A stretch of 64,000 nucleotides of DNA from Alentia gelatinosa (lineage: Eukaryota; Annelida; Polychaeta; Phyllodocida; Polynoidae). The translations under genes were made by a program, and so were the position numbers. The stretch covers positions 31,996,988 through 32,060,987 of the forward strand of contig OX465584.1 in the NCBI GenBank assembly GCA_950022655.1. Direction: 5' to 3'. Below are positions 45,945 to 59,155 of this stretch, one piece after another (position 1 is the first letter of the stretch; every line of letters begins with the position of its first letter). The notes below the pieces were generated by a model that worked only from the letters and a program-made list of their open reading frames with translations, was not told where the DNA came from and did no database searches.

Positions 45945-48917
45945 ATCCGGAACTAATGATCAATTATGGATGCAATGATTCGCGAAATTAAGTAATAGTA
46001 AATTAGAAACAAGACAATCATTTATGGTAAGGCCTGAATATAAATGATAAATCATGTGGATGGAAGTAATAAAGGCATTGATAAAATGGACACATCTGTC
46101 AATTGGAGTGAAATAAAAGCTAAATAGCCAAAGAAAGTTCTATTTGAAGAGCGTACGATTGTAACTGAACCTGAAGGTTGGATAAAAAGGATCAGGCTCA
46201 TTCCCGAAAGTAAAACCTAGTACAGAGAACCAGTGAAAACCGTAACCTAATTATCATGTCATTAACGAAAATAATGTCAAATAATTTAAACAAGGGCTCA
46301 TGCAAGTCCAGTAAAAAGGGCTGCTGAGAATGAAGTGGCGCCGGCGTGGCGGGGCTGCCACCAGGCACCGTACTAAGAAACTTCAAAGGGAGTCGACACA
46401 CGGCGTCTGGGTGGACCCATCGACGCTCGCAGTGACGTCACAGCACGCGGGGTCACTCAGTGCAGTCTATGGGGTGGAAGCGGGAAGCGATTGGGGCGAG
46501 GATGAGATGGGAACGGGTTGAGTGGAGGACCTTTCCTTTCCACGTTCGCTGTCTCTGAGAGGAAATCACGGAGTCGTGTTAGGAATCAGGAGAAAAAGCT
46601 GGGAGGAAAGGTGTTGGTGCTTGGAGAGGGAGATTGTGCTAGAAGAGGGGAGTGGGCGAAGGTGATATCGGCTTTTCTAAAAGCAGGCATACACATATAG
46701 TTGGAACCCGATTGATTATAACTCTCTGCCTAGATGATAAGCTTAATTATCTTCAAATAGTGTTAGCATATTGTTACCATATTGAGTAGAATAAGATGAT
46801 AGATCCTATCTTTCAATCCGAACAGGTGGTGGCTTGAATCAGTTCATGCAGCTAATTTCCAGTGCATATTAAGTTCTCCGTAACAATAACGTGGTAAAGA
46901 CCTTAACGCATCATTTTGGAAAAATTAAAGGGATGGAAAACATGGTCAGCTTAGAGTATTCTAAAATGGCATCGTCGGCATGGGAATCAAATGGTCTAAA
47001 AACATATCCGAGATTTTGCGCAGCATGGCGAATATGAGTGGCAAGTCGTGTTCATCTGGAAAGATTAGACTCAGACAGACCCAGTGGATTAATAATAGGC
47101 CAGGTTCTTTGCTAAAACTACTCGAGTGTCGTGTCGGTTGCGAGAAACATTTCATTCCTTTAACCTCAATATTACCATCGTGACATTTATTTCGGGTTCG
47201 TAGAAATAGACATATTGCACCTGGTAACCGCAAGGGCATTATCTTTAGATGTGTTGTGTATAATCGGAGAAAAATTATTGGAAGTAGGAGTAGATATGAC
47301 TAGGGATTGGGTGGAAAGAAAGACAGATATTGCAAATAAAATGTACCTGCTCCGGGGCGGAATATCGGGATGGAGAGTGACATGGAGGAGCCATGGTAGA
47401 TAAAGGGTGCAGGACAGAGAATATAAGAAAAGAAAGCATAGAGTTGGGAGTAAAGAGAAAGAAAGCGGTGATAATGGCTTCATGAGGTGTAACGCAATAT
47501 CAAGTGATAAGGCATGAGCATAGGAAGTCATGCCGAGTGTGTAGGGGATGAGGGATGGGGGGTTGGGGTGGTTTGTCGTACTAGACAGTGTGTCAGTCCG
47601 AGCATTGCAGTGTGTTTGCACAACGAGGTTAGATGCGCCCTCTGGGCATCCTTTCATGTGAAGCTCTGGTTTGGCGGGAAAACGTAGTGTTCGATGAGGC
47701 AAGCAGACGACATTTGGCTCAGTGATGACGGGCGAGTAATGCTGCACTGGTCGGCCAGGCGATAAAGACATTCATTAAACTATTTCTTCACCAAACCTTC
47801 TGAATAAATAATCTCATACTGTATAAATTGATCTTATAGAATCCTCTGTCATATATCAAATCTAATCATGCGCCTACAATCTTTTTAAAATGTAATACAG
47901 AATAAGATCATTGCGTGTCGATTTCTTATTGTCTTATACATGGTGAGTTATGGTAGAAGTACACCCAATGAACCTGCTCTAATTGAATGCCAGCGGTAGA
48001 CTACAGGATAAAGAACAACAACTGTAACGATATAAAATCTAAAGCTCTGTACTTGCTAAGTGGTTCAGAGAATTAAAACGAGCTGTCACATACACATTGG
48101 CTTCCATGAAATTGGCAATTTCTTGTAATAAAATCTAATTGTAAAGAGAAACCTAGCAAAGTCTTTAGATTTTGAATATGATCCTTTGCCACTGGTGGCT
48201 CGTCCATGCCCCCCTAGTGGGAAAATAGGAAACTACATTGCCTTCAATCTGGACGCGCCTCCATGTGGTGTATTATGGAACTAGCATGTCGCTATTCAAT
48301 CTCTCTACATTATCGCATGACACAGTACCACAACCAGTATATATATAATATATATAAAAGTTTGCAGATATGCTATATAAACAATATATGTATTGCATTA
48401 TCCATCCGAATCACCTACTTTCCGTTTAGTAATAATCAAAGATTAACTCATTTAATTAGTTTAAAAATACCGTTCCAATATTAGAAAGAGGTAGATCCAC
48501 AACAGATATCTGATTTTATGTAACCATAATTCATCATCATTGTTTTGTTTTTCGTTTAATGTTTATGAAATTTAGACTATTGGTAATAATCGTGCTTGCA
48601 GATTTATCTGTTCGCATTCTGGATCGCGATTTGGCCGATAGATGGCAGCCTGACCAGAATACTTCTTCCAAGATACTACTTATTGGCCCCGTAGTATATG
48701 AAATGGCGGATTTGAGATGGCGAAGTCAACATACCCGCGTGGATGTCACACCAACCTGTTCCTGGTAATTGCGGTCATTTCATGAATATTACTACTATTT
48801 GTGACACTCATGTGTTTTATGTAGTGATATTGTAAACGAACATATGTCTGTTTGCTCCTGACTAATAGAAAAGGTTGTAATGAAAGCCCGCATCTTATAA
48901 CATTGTCCAACATTGCC
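45941..48917. other. No gene recognised; small GC patch and purine-rich stretch
   Basis: 46330-46470 is GC-richer, with GCGCCGGCGTGG and a GTGACGTCA site at 46432-46440. 47270-47570 is purine-rich on the plus strand, which explains the 194-codon minus-strand frame (47771-47187). Nothing here supports a product. Confidence 0.35.
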
Positions 48918-49428
48918 TTTAAAGGCGTATCGGACAATTTGGTTTGAAAATTAAAACCCATGATGATCTCCAAGTGTTATGGAACATATATCTAATTTAA
49001 AAATCGGGTGTCACCGTGCTAGTTTTTGATTTATAGATCAATATTATGATAATTTTGTATAAGAATATACATGTATAGAAATTCTAAAAGGTATTTTTTC
49101 ACATAGTAAAACCTATGTCATTTTCCTCAAACTTTCAAAGAATATAGTACATATGTAGTACTACCTGTCTAGGTTTTAAAATCATAGGTCACCGTCCTTG
49201 TTATTGAAAGAATTGAAGAAAACCATATTTTTCAGTATATTTCCTATGTAAATCAAGCAAATGTAAATTGGTCTATTTTACCTATTAAGATTGGATAAAC
49301 TGGACAAAATGTAAATTTTATTCATGTAGAATTAGAATGAATCACAAGAAACTAGTTTTGCCTAATAATTAACATTGTCTAGAAATCACCAGGTGGTGCC
49401 ACTGTGAATTGTAGGATATGCCTTTAAA
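48918..49428. mobile_element. Possible TIR element, TTTAAAGGC termini
   Basis: TTTAAAGGCGTATCGGACAATT at 48918-48939 matches 19 of 22 bases with the inverse of 49407-49428. The interior is AT-rich, 511 bp overall, with two GTGTCACCG/GGTCACCGT motifs near 49008 and 49188 and no coding capacity. A non-autonomous DNA transposon is the best guess; the target duplication is unclear because the ends themselves contain the palindrome TTTAAA. Confidence 0.5.
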
Positions 49429-52400
49429 ATGTTATCGAATTACATGTATATCCACAAACCATTGATGAATACTCAATGTATTTACAGCTAAGCGACAACC
49501 TCTGGCAGTTGCATTATAGGAAGAATCACAACCATGTTTATATTTACGAACACAGTATTATTTACAGGCTTAGATTCTCTCAAACACACACAAAAGCTTG
49601 ACAGTATGATCGGGATAAATGTCATGTAATTTTACGAATATGTCAGCAGATTTCCCGCATTCTAGCCTGTAGAAACTGTATTTTAGGACACAAATGTCGT
49701 TAGAATTAAAACCCCTGGAAATACTATGACCACAATATTCCGTGTAATGGAATGCGTGGGAAGCGCAAACTGGCTTAGTAATGAAGGCGCATGCTTTTTT
49801 CGCGTTCCATTTTCGAGAGGCAGACGACAATGCGCTTATTGTACGGGAAGTCATTTGTACGAGAATGCGCAGCAACAAAAGTACGGAAGCGCAGTCTCCC
49901 AGCACAGGCGCATCTACCAATTAAGACAAAGCGACGCTTTCCGACCATTGTTCAGCATTCCCACGTGGGCAAAGAAGTCAGCCGAAATGTGTCAGCTGTA
50001 GCACCTTAAAAAGGGCCCGGGGCCTGCAAATAAAACAATGTGTTTTTAAAAATATAGCATGATTGCAGGAGGAATTCAGAAATAAATATAATTTTCTTAA
50101 GTCATTAAGGCATCATTTATCTAATTCCTGTTTTTCAAGGGAGGATAAAGATAACCACTGTAGCGAGTATTGTAATACATTTTATACATAACAAAAATAT
50201 ATTATCATACTACATTAGGTATTTTGACAAAGCAATGTAGTCATCTGCACTATTAATCCTACAGCTATGTGAGTAAGAGAACATCCATGAACATTCTCCC
50301 AGTAAACATTAGAACGCTCTAGCAACGTAAATTCACGTATCTATTTGGGAGAATTTGCGTAAATATTTATGTAGCAGGAACATGCAAATGTTAATGTTTA
50401 CTTATGTCAGTAGAACGTTTGAGTAGATTTATGTAAGTTTACGTGAACTCAATATTCGATAACTCCGACTATTCCACTTGTTCGTTCTTCTAGAAGACTA
50501 TATGTCTCTAGATTTTGACTTGTATATGGAAGAACGTTCATCATTGGAGTGAATGTACATCGTCCTTTCTCTGAATAAAAAGGAAAGTGGGTAATGACCA
50601 ATAATAGGAGAGATTACTCTGTATATTTATTCAGCTATGAGGAAGACAGACACTCCAAATTCCCCCTGCATGATCTCTATCTGTTCATTTATAGAGAGTC
50701 GAAGGATATAAGACATATAATCTCTGCTATGACCCTTTAATTTAATGCGATAGATTTTACTCGAAACATTAGAATTGATTCAAATGCTTTGACGGGTGTT
50801 TTGAACTCTGACCACATGTGAAATAAATGTATATATCTTAGAATGATCTATTATCATCATACACTACGTTTATATTATTGTAAATTCTAACGACAAACAA
50901 ATGGCGAGGACATTATATTTAAGCGAGATAAAAGAAATGTCAGATTAAGAGTATTTATACACATATCCTGACATAAAAGACGAGGACTTTGTTGTCGCTC
51001 CTTGCAATGTGCAAATTCAATGGACTTATTTGATTGAAATTAACTCGTTTCTTTTCACCTCACATGATGCGGGAATTGACAAATAATAGCAATACCACTA
51101 AAACGGTGAACTTCACACTCAGCTTATTGTCACTATTGGACGTCAGGCCTAATCTCCGCCGGCAGGAGACAGTAAACTGACAGAGTCAACATGTACGTCT
51201 AATTATCAACACAGCTTTTGTTCATGAACGAACACCCTACGGTCAGATGACACAGCTAATTGTCACGTGACTCGACGGAGCATTTTTACATGGGGTCGTG
51301 TGGAGACTGTTGTAGTTGTACCGCTATTCTATTCTTTAGGATAGCGCCGCATGGCATTCATTTTGTACAATCACAAGATTGTCTATAAGGTACGCATCCA
51401 TACTGGCTGTTCGTTTTCGTACAAGTGAATAGACATATAATACCGTATGTCATAAGGTAAATAATATATACAATGTACTCTGCCTTATCGTTATCAAAAG
51501 ACGTATCTCTAAATGAAGGGAAACAACGAAACAAAATATAGGTTATACGCAATATGGGCGTTTTCCGTCCATACAACAAAATGTGTATGAAATTAAACAT
51601 AATATGCATATTCCATTCACTATAAAAAAGTATACACGCCAACGCCATAGAACCTTACATAGTATCCAGCTACCCTTATTTAGAGTGTTATACCTGAAGA
51701 GAGGCAATAAATGTTTTCCAGATATATCTAGGCTACTACACCAATCATCATATGCGATTAGCAATTGGCCATGGCATTTAGGAACCCATGAATTAAATCA
51801 CCCTATTAAGTTCACCCTGTTCTTTTATAACTACACCGAATCTTAGTGTTAACCGTGTGTTAAAATACTACATCGTTGATACACATTATGCCTAAAACAA
51901 CGTTGGCCTTGGTCGGTTGTATCAAAGATATACTTCCTTTGAATAAGCGAGGGTGAGACATACTTTCCTGACAATACTAATGATGTACCCAGTCCTAACC
52001 ATCCGACCCGCTTTGTCCACATGTCCAGTCAGCCGTATCCAGGGGCCTGGAAGTCCAAGTAAGAAAAAATGACTCCTGATCAAAGCCTGTAAAACAGTTC
52101 CCACTGAGCAGGCCAACCCTTACATCAGGGTGTATTTGTGAAGGGGTAACTCATTATGATACCCCCTCCAGATACCCATCCTTCCCCATCCCATTCACCT
52201 ACCCCTGGAGATATGGAATCCCTGTTAATAGGTCAGAAGTCACAGGTGATAGGGGAAGAGATATAATAAATGTTTGTTCAAAGCAATATAAATACTAATA
52301 TCATTGTATATCCTAATAAAAAAGCATCTTTACGACAAAAATATTCGCCTATAACACCATGATGATCCCCCCATATTAGAGTAGCATATAACAGAAAGAT

Positions 52401-54599
52401 AAGAGCATTAACATACATAACACATAGGACAGACCATGGACAGATGTTGATATAACATACGAATTACATTTAGTCAGTTATTTTTAAAATTCTTGGCCTC
52501 TATTTCTGTATGCAGTTTTATACTTTTCCCATGGTATGTTCTAAAATATGGTCAATATTCACTTCCCTGTGCTCAGCGTACATTCAGACACAGGGCCCTA
52601 TTGTGAGATGAGTGACTCAGGTACCTCAGGTGACCCCGAAAACGCACACCCTCCTACATATAGCGTGATCAGTGGACCATGACGGTGACAGACACATGTG
52701 ACCGACCACACCGTGAGCGTGTGATGGGCAGGATCGTGTGATCTGTTCCCAGGTACCATCTTTACCCTAGGTCGCTCATATGTGAGTCACTCTGCACTTG
52801 CTCACACCAACTCGTGATATACTCACGTAGTTTGATTAGCTCCTTTCCCCCTTGAAATCTGCGTTTCCAACGATAGAGCATATATGTACAGCCACGTTGA
52901 TTCGTCGTATCATCAATAGTTGTGCATGGTATTTCCGTAGAAGCGGATACGCTTGCACTATGGTTATGCTTTTCAACCGAAAATACAAAGCAAATAACCG
53001 AGATGTATGTTCCTCGTAAATCAGTGAAATGGGTGCAATAGGACACTCCTCACAATGGGATATATGGTCATTTTTCACTGACCGATTATTCTCCACCGAT
53101 CTGCAGTCAGAAATGAACGATCGATTGTTTGTGTACATTGACGCAAGATCATTGAATGGAAACAGCCTGGTATTTTAAATGGTCAGAGATTAATTTGGCG
53201 AAAGTTATGCTATAAGGTCACCATCAACCGACGTTGTACAAATATAGCTCGCTAATGACACAGTTACATTGATTTAAGGTGGCCCCTTTGCAGCTGGGCT
53301 GTTATTAAAGATAAGATGGTAATTACACACTAATAGTAAGTTCTAGACTTTGAAATGTAACATGTCATACTGAAGCCAATGACCTTCAATACTTTTTTTA
53401 TAGACATAATAGAGAGCTAATAATTTATTTAAACGTTAATAGATTGGCTAGAGCCATTATGAAGGAACTATTAAATTAGAATGGCAGTTGAAGTAGCCTT
53501 GAATATGATAGAAGTTGGTAATAAAAATTACGTTCGCATAGGAGAATTTCAATCCTTCTTTAACCTTCTTTTAGAGGTAGGATACTCAACGGCTATTTCA
53601 AACATTATTTTTGAAAATTAATCATAGCTTCCTCGGTTATAGGTGTTTTTCTTTACCAAGTGAAGACCACTTTATGACTTGCAGAGCTAATTGAATATCA
53701 TGGGCTAGGGTTAATTGAATTCTGATTGCGCAGAATGTATGTAGTTTGTTCGTACATGATAATGTGTTTATTTCTATAGATACATTAGTATGTACTAGGT
53801 TTTTCTGTCAAATATTTACGTCTAATTCATCGTCCATAATCCCAGGTCCCCACTTAAACGAAAATCAATATAAAATGTGTTTTATTTACTTCAATAGATC
53901 CAAGAGAATCAGGCACAACGAAAAAACATTCAGAGAAAAACAAGACGACCTCGATCCCCACTCGCGTTGGGGTTTTGTTGAATGTTCCAGGGTACTGTCT
54001 ATGGTCTCCTCCCCACTTCATGCAAAGGACTTTGACCTTGGCGGACCCTGGATGGGAACCGAGTCACGTGGTACGGAAGACGTGGTGTGTGAGGCATGCC
54101 GGGAACGATGTCACTTTACTGGGTCACTGCGCGCCGGCTTCCAGCTTGTGCAGCGCCTACTGAGTGGGAAATTAGGCAACCAACAAAATCAGTGCTTCAC
54201 AAATTAGTGGGTTGTTTGTTGGTCGGCTGAAGCTTTTAGTCAAAGTAGGGAGAAACCTCAAGGCTTTTGGCACGTCATAAACATGTGGATGTGTAATCTT
54301 TTAATCATCTTGTTTTATAATTTAGTCAGGAGTCAAAAATCTTCATATTTCATAAGTGAATCATAGGATATGCATAAAACATCTTCATTGTCAATCAGCA
54401 TATATATATGTAATGTGACTTTTAGAATCGGCAATAGTACATACTACTTTAATACACGATAGCGCTATAATTATGGTAACATAACAATATCTTGCATCAT
54501 TGGGGCCTCATCAATTCTCCGAATGATTTCTGATACCATAAATGTGATACAATTCATGTGAGTTCAAAGTATCTATGCTGGTCTCATTCATCACTCTTC
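49429..54599. other. No gene or repeat recognised
   Basis: About 5 kb of AT-rich DNA. Frames at 49570-50009, 51358-51846, 52762-53138 and 53746-54207 (the last 153 codons) have no motif I can identify and no paired splice signals I can defend. Confidence 0.4.
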
Positions 54600-55628
54600 A
54601 ACACTCATTTAATCATGAAGATGTGTCGCATGCTGAAAAAATATGCGAGCTATCTATGATAAGTTGTGTAATTGGTATACTGCAAATCGCTTGATTATAA
54701 ATGTGAAAAAGGCAAAATTAATGTATCATGGATCAACTCGCAAAATCAATAGAGAGAAAAGGGGAAATATAACTATACACGGGGTCAAAGTGGACAACTG
54801 TGAAGTAATTAGCTATTTGGGAGCAATTATAGATATGGAGCTAAGATTTAATAAACACGGGGACAATCTATTAAAATCTATTAATGATAATAGTTTTATT
54901 TTTAGACGGATAAGGAGATATATGGGAAAAAATACCGCATCGGGGATAGCTCGAACCAGTTTCCTCCGTGTCGTAGATCACTCTTTATTTTGATAGAAGG
55001 AGTGGACAAGATGCTAAATAACAAACTGAATTCAGGAATCTATATTGGTTTATGAAAAGCAATAGGAAAAAAGGCTTATAATGGCGATACGTTCATAAAC
55101 ATAGAAACCCTATGGGAGAAATGTCGAATCATTCATCCAGATGTTCGAAGGAAGGTGCTTCTGCTTTGGATCATCAGAAGACTACAGATGATCTCTGGCA
55201 TACAGGAAAAAATATAACACTGATGATGAAGAAATGAAAAGAACAATAGCTCGGGAGAAGACATTGTTATATTCATCCAGGCCTAAAACGGAAAAATTCA
55301 AAAAATCATGTGTGTATTATGGTACAGCATTATGGAATTCGCTAGCCAGGGAATTGTAAAGGGAAATGTTAAAAACACTGTTCAAAAGAGGTGTTATAGA
55401 AACGATACTACGAGACTGAACTATATAAGATTGGGATAAAATATGAGAATAAGGATGGTCAGTTTTGTTTTCTTTTAAGACTTTTATTTACCCTGTATAT
55501 GTATTTTTTATCATATGGATCGTATAATATTATTAGGTGAGGCTTGCAATATTGTTATTTGTATTGTTTTTGTCGTATATTGTCTGGTTACATAAGCCGA
55601 AGACAATAAAGACCTTTTTAAAAAAAAC
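54600..55628 (+). pseudogene. 5'-truncated non-LTR retrotransposon with poly(A) tail
   Basis: An open frame to 54993 reads as the thumb and post-RT region of a LINE ORF2: LCNWYTANRLIINVKKAKLM near 54660-54720, YLGAIIDMELRFNKH near 54814-54858, then RRIRRYMGK. After stops and frameshifts it continues with HPDVRRKVLLLWIIRR near 55136-55185 and YYGTALWNSLAREL near 55317-55358, the usual terminal W-N-L block. The copy ends with AATAAA at 55605-55610 and eight A at 55620-55627. The RT catalytic core is absent, so this is a classic 5'-truncated insertion. I could not recognise a clear target-site duplication. Confidence 0.78.
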
Positions 55629-57370
55629 CACCTTCCAATATTCATCTAAAAATATATCACTTCGGTGTCATCTACTTATGTTGTCTGTAAGGGACACATT
55701 TCTTTAGAGCAATCGAATAATAATTCTTTATTAACTTGCTATGTTCCAAAAGATAGACTTCTAGCCATCCAGCCTGCTTATGTGTGTTTACTAATACGGT
55801 GATGTAATCTATTTATAAAAGATAATATACGTGGGCCCATTGAATAATCTAGCCTCGTACATAAAGACCATTTTATATACCTCGTACAAGATTTATCATT
55901 TAATAATATCTAAGAAAACCCAGGCTATCCCGGCAATTACGTACACTGTGTCGTAAATAGTCTATTCTATTACATCGGAATATTGCAATAGGCGCATACT
56001 GGCGAAACAGAGTCATTTTAGCAAATGTACTTGCGCTATGGTTATAGAGAAAGGGAAAAGTAGCGGTTATAAGACCCAACAGTGCCCTCTGCACACAATA
56101 GAGCAAAAATGTCATAATCTTAATATATCTTTAAAAAAGAAAGGAAAAGAGAAATTACCTCGGGCAGCGGAAACCTCAAACTTACCCCCATTCAGCCACC
56201 ATGACTTTCTGAGGATATGGCAAACTATATTTTGGCCACGACCCCTACCCTATTTGGGAACCTTCCCTCACTCCTGTTGTAATTCTGTAGCCCCTTGGCA
56301 AGGTACCAGCGGGTTCCGTCATGTGATACATGATTAAAATCGCCGGAGTGAAGCATGTAATATTTTTGTCTCGGCCTAAAACCCAATCTGGGTGATCACG
56401 TGACATCTGAGTTCACGTTTCAACGGGATTTAGACGTCCGTGCCAGACCACGCCAGGAGATTTTGGAATGCAGATAACATGACCGCCCTTAAATCCTAAA
56501 GCAAAAACAATAGGACTCAAGACACGGGCACCGGAAGCTAGGCCCAGGATATTTGTGGCTGTTCTGCACAGCGCATGGGCAGTGATCGTCATCACTCTCC
56601 AAGCAGAATGTCTCTCTCCCCCCCACACACACACATCAATCGCCGAATTCAAAACAAAGGCACGTGTGTTTTGTATTTTGTGTTGAATTTGAGTAGCCTC
56701 GTTTTTCGAAACGCGGTATTTTAAAGAGTTTTTCCAGGAAGAAGAATCGTCATTGATTACAAAGGTTTTCGGATTTTCATGTGTGTTTATCTTTTCATAA
56801 TTGGTATGAACTTGTTGTAATATTATGATCTTAGCCTAATAACAGTTTCAAAAACTAGCATTAACAAATATAAAGTAACTTTATGAGAATTACAATTAGA
56901 TTAAGATATATCATGGTTGGGTTACAATCAGTGTCCATGGCAACTTTCTATATAATGGCTTCATAAGGGTAACATATTATAAGGGTAACATATCCATATT
57001 GTTTTACATTCCTAAGTTACCATGTAGACTCTTTGGGCAGTTTTATGCCAGTTAATTTCATACAACTATTTTTTTCAGTTGATAATCATGCACATACATG
57101 CACCGATCACCGGTTCCGTTTTTAGTTGTTGAAAATCTGCTGAGAGTTCAGTCTATATCTACATTTACCTTTGCCCTATATATTAACAGTCCTTTCTGAA
57201 TGATTGTATCCGCGGATTTTGCAGTTCAAGTTGTATCATGATTGAGAAAGAATTCTCACGATTGGACATTCCCTATTTGGTTAATATATATTAGGTTGGC
57301 ATAAATTAGTAGTTTCATGTATTGGTCATTGTTTAAAAGGCGTAATTTTGAAAATCATGCCTGAAAGAGT
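55629..57370. other. No gene recognised
   Basis: AT-rich with a short C/CA run at 56617-56635 and direct repeats of AAGGGTAACATAT near 56966-56993. TTAGGTTGGCATAAA at 57292 resembles a mariner terminus but no partner was found. Confidence 0.35.
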
Positions 57371-57377
57371 ATATAAA
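57371..57377 (+). promoter_or_regulatory. Candidate TATA box
   Basis: AGAGTATATAAAC is followed by a GC-balanced 220-base stretch (57390-57610) unlike its AT-rich surroundings, including GTCGAGACATTATCGAGAC. It could be a promoter of an unknown transcript or part of a degraded LTR. No open frame of note follows. Confidence 0.25.
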
Positions 57378-58456
57378 CTAGTCTCAGCCAAGGGTAGAGA
57401 ACGCCGGAGATGGTGTGGGAGCATAGGCCCTACGTGGAAAGCCAGGTAGTTTTTCTGCCCTCGCCGTCGAGACATTATCGAGACAGAGGTGGCGACACGT
57501 CGTGCTGTTTCAGGGAACTACTGCATCAATCGACAGAACGTTTTTAATCTCGAAGACCGATATGATAAGCTGTGTGTTACCAAGAACTTGTAGCGTCTGG
57601 CCTAGTACTGTATACTGCATGATAAGGTTATGTGTTATTAGAATTCCTTGTCTTGTTGATGTTGATGGCAACTAAAATTGGTAGCTTGACATTGTCCAGT
57701 TGCTGTATACTGTTCTATTGAAGCAGTTGTTCCTATGATATCTGCTTCGTTATGAAATTCATTGAAATGCTAAATAATTATTTAAGAATTCTCAAGTAAA
57801 ATATTTGTTTTGGATGTAAAATCATTTCTTCCATGTTTGCTAGAATGATAAGCTTGAGCGTGTGTACCCCCCGTACCAACAAATTCATGTACTTAATCGA
57901 ATGAATTGCCTCCTGCGGCTATTATTATGTATTATAAATACATGCACTATAGTCATACCACAGCGCATATATGTACTTTTTTTTGAAACATTTTTTATTG
58001 ACGAAAAAGAGATTCACATACTGGTACATGATTATCAATCCATATCGTCATAGAAACAAACAGAAATAAGGATAAATGAGATTCATCTGCTGGTAGTGGG
58101 ATGAACTCACAGCGGAAGCAGTTGTCACAGTGATGATAATCTCATCATTAGGTACTTATCAATACATATCTGCTGCTGTTAATGTCATTCAGGCTCTATA
58201 TTTCGGCTGAATTTACCCAATCCTGCTCAATTGTATCTTTTTTCAATCAAGGAAGCTGTAAGAACCTACACATACTGTAGACTTAATAATACACCTGGCC
58301 TGTCACTGTCTGCTATAGGCCATACATGGGGAACGTATATGACATGAACATTATATTATGACATCTACCATTACCCTATATACCACACCCCTTCTCTGGC
58401 AACCCGCTGGTCACTCGAGGAATCTGACACATATCTTAACGCCAGCCATCGTAGTC
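57378..58456. other. No gene recognised
   Basis: Apart from the balanced stretch to 57610, AT-rich sequence without motifs up to the tRNA gene. Confidence 0.4.
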
Positions 58457-58528
58457 GACTCCGTGGCGCAACGGTAGCGCGTCTGACTCCAGATCAGAAG
58501 GTTGCGTGTTCAAATCACGTCGGGGTCA
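58457..58528 (+). tRNA. tRNA-Trp (anticodon CCA)
   Basis: A 72-base cloverleaf. Acceptor arm GACTCCG (58457-58463) pairs with CGGGGTC (58521-58527) including one T-G pair, and A at 58528 is the discriminator. The anticodon arm TCTGA/TCAGA encloses CTCCAGA with anticodon CCA at 58489-58491, which reads the single Trp codon UGG. The T arm contains GTTCAAATC, the B box of the internal RNA polymerase III promoter; the D-arm region TGGCGCAACGGT serves as A box. No intron and no encoded CCA, as usual for a eukaryotic nuclear gene. A run of six T at 58535-58540 is the terminator. All stems are intact, so I expect a functional gene. Confidence 0.97.
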
Positions 58529-58534
58529 GGGCAA

Positions 58535-58540
58535 TTTTTT
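58535..58540 (+). terminator. RNA polymerase III T-run terminator of tRNA-Trp
   Basis: Six consecutive T begin seven bases after the mature 3' end of the tRNA, at the normal distance. Confidence 0.9.
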
Positions 58541-58829
58541 CTTTCAAATATCGTGAATTCGTAGATGAATATTCCCTCTTCGCAATCGACCGTAGTCGTG
58601 TTCAATTATATACAACTTTTCTCTATCATACCGTAATTTATTCGGATGAATCAGTGGGTTAAGCTTCAAAGAGTTAAGTGCCTACAAGCTAAGACAGAGA
58701 TTGATCTCTGGTAATTCTCATTAATGAATTAACTAGCCCATAGGTAGGTTTTGATCTATGCCTAGACAAGAATCAACTGACAGATTATATCACTTACATG
58801 AAGCCATGTTAATGAAATGTATTTACATA
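58541..58829. other. No feature seen
   Basis: AT-rich spacer between the tRNA gene and the hairpin element. Confidence 0.5.
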
Positions 58830-59155
58830 GAACGTCCTGACCATGCTGTACAAGTCATAGAACGAGATGCTAATTTACGGTATGTACGGACCGAGGCGTT
58901 TACGCCGAGTTCCGTACCAACGGTAAATTAGCATCGAGTTCTGTGACTTGTACAAGCATGGTTGGACGTTATATATTTACTATATACCCAAAATTAAAAA
59001 AAAAATCAATTTCATTTTTCTTAACAACCAAAATTTTAACAAATGTGTATGGGTAGGTAGTCCGTATTTTGGTGTACGGACCACTGGTCCGTACAGTACT
59101 TATGTCATATACCGAAACGGTGCGTATTTACAGTATACGGCATGGGTATATAGTA
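58830..59155 (+). mobile_element. Dispersed hairpin element, copy B
   Basis: 58831-58890 (AACGTCCTGACCATGCTGTA and onward) is inverted at 58911-58970 with few mismatches around a loop containing GAGGCGTTTACGCC, giving a stem of about 60 bp. Further right, 59073-59095 is another near-perfect palindrome (TGTACGGACCA, one base, TGGTCCGTACA), and the end GAAACGGTGCGTATTTAC...CATGGGTATATA matches copy A at 18.34-18.38 kb. Same orientation as copy A. Confidence 0.72.

Noticed and set aside
47187..47771. 194-codon minus-strand frame
   Set aside because: The plus strand is purine-rich at 47270-47570, which removes stop codons on the complement; composition is Ser/Leu/Pro/Thr-rich with no motif.
52600..52770. 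Cluster of GTGAC/GATCA/CACATGTG short palindromes
   Set aside because: The arms are too short and irregular to call an element; may be chance.
53746..54207. 153-codon plus-strand frame, the longest outside repeats
   Set aside because: No domain, no sensible start context or splice signals, and an amino-acid mix without recognisable conserved blocks; kept only as an unannotated frame.
57292..57480. Mariner-like terminus TTAGGTTGGCATAAA followed by an ATG frame (MPERVYKLVSAKG)
   Set aside because: No inverted partner terminus or transposase motif was found, and the frame is short.
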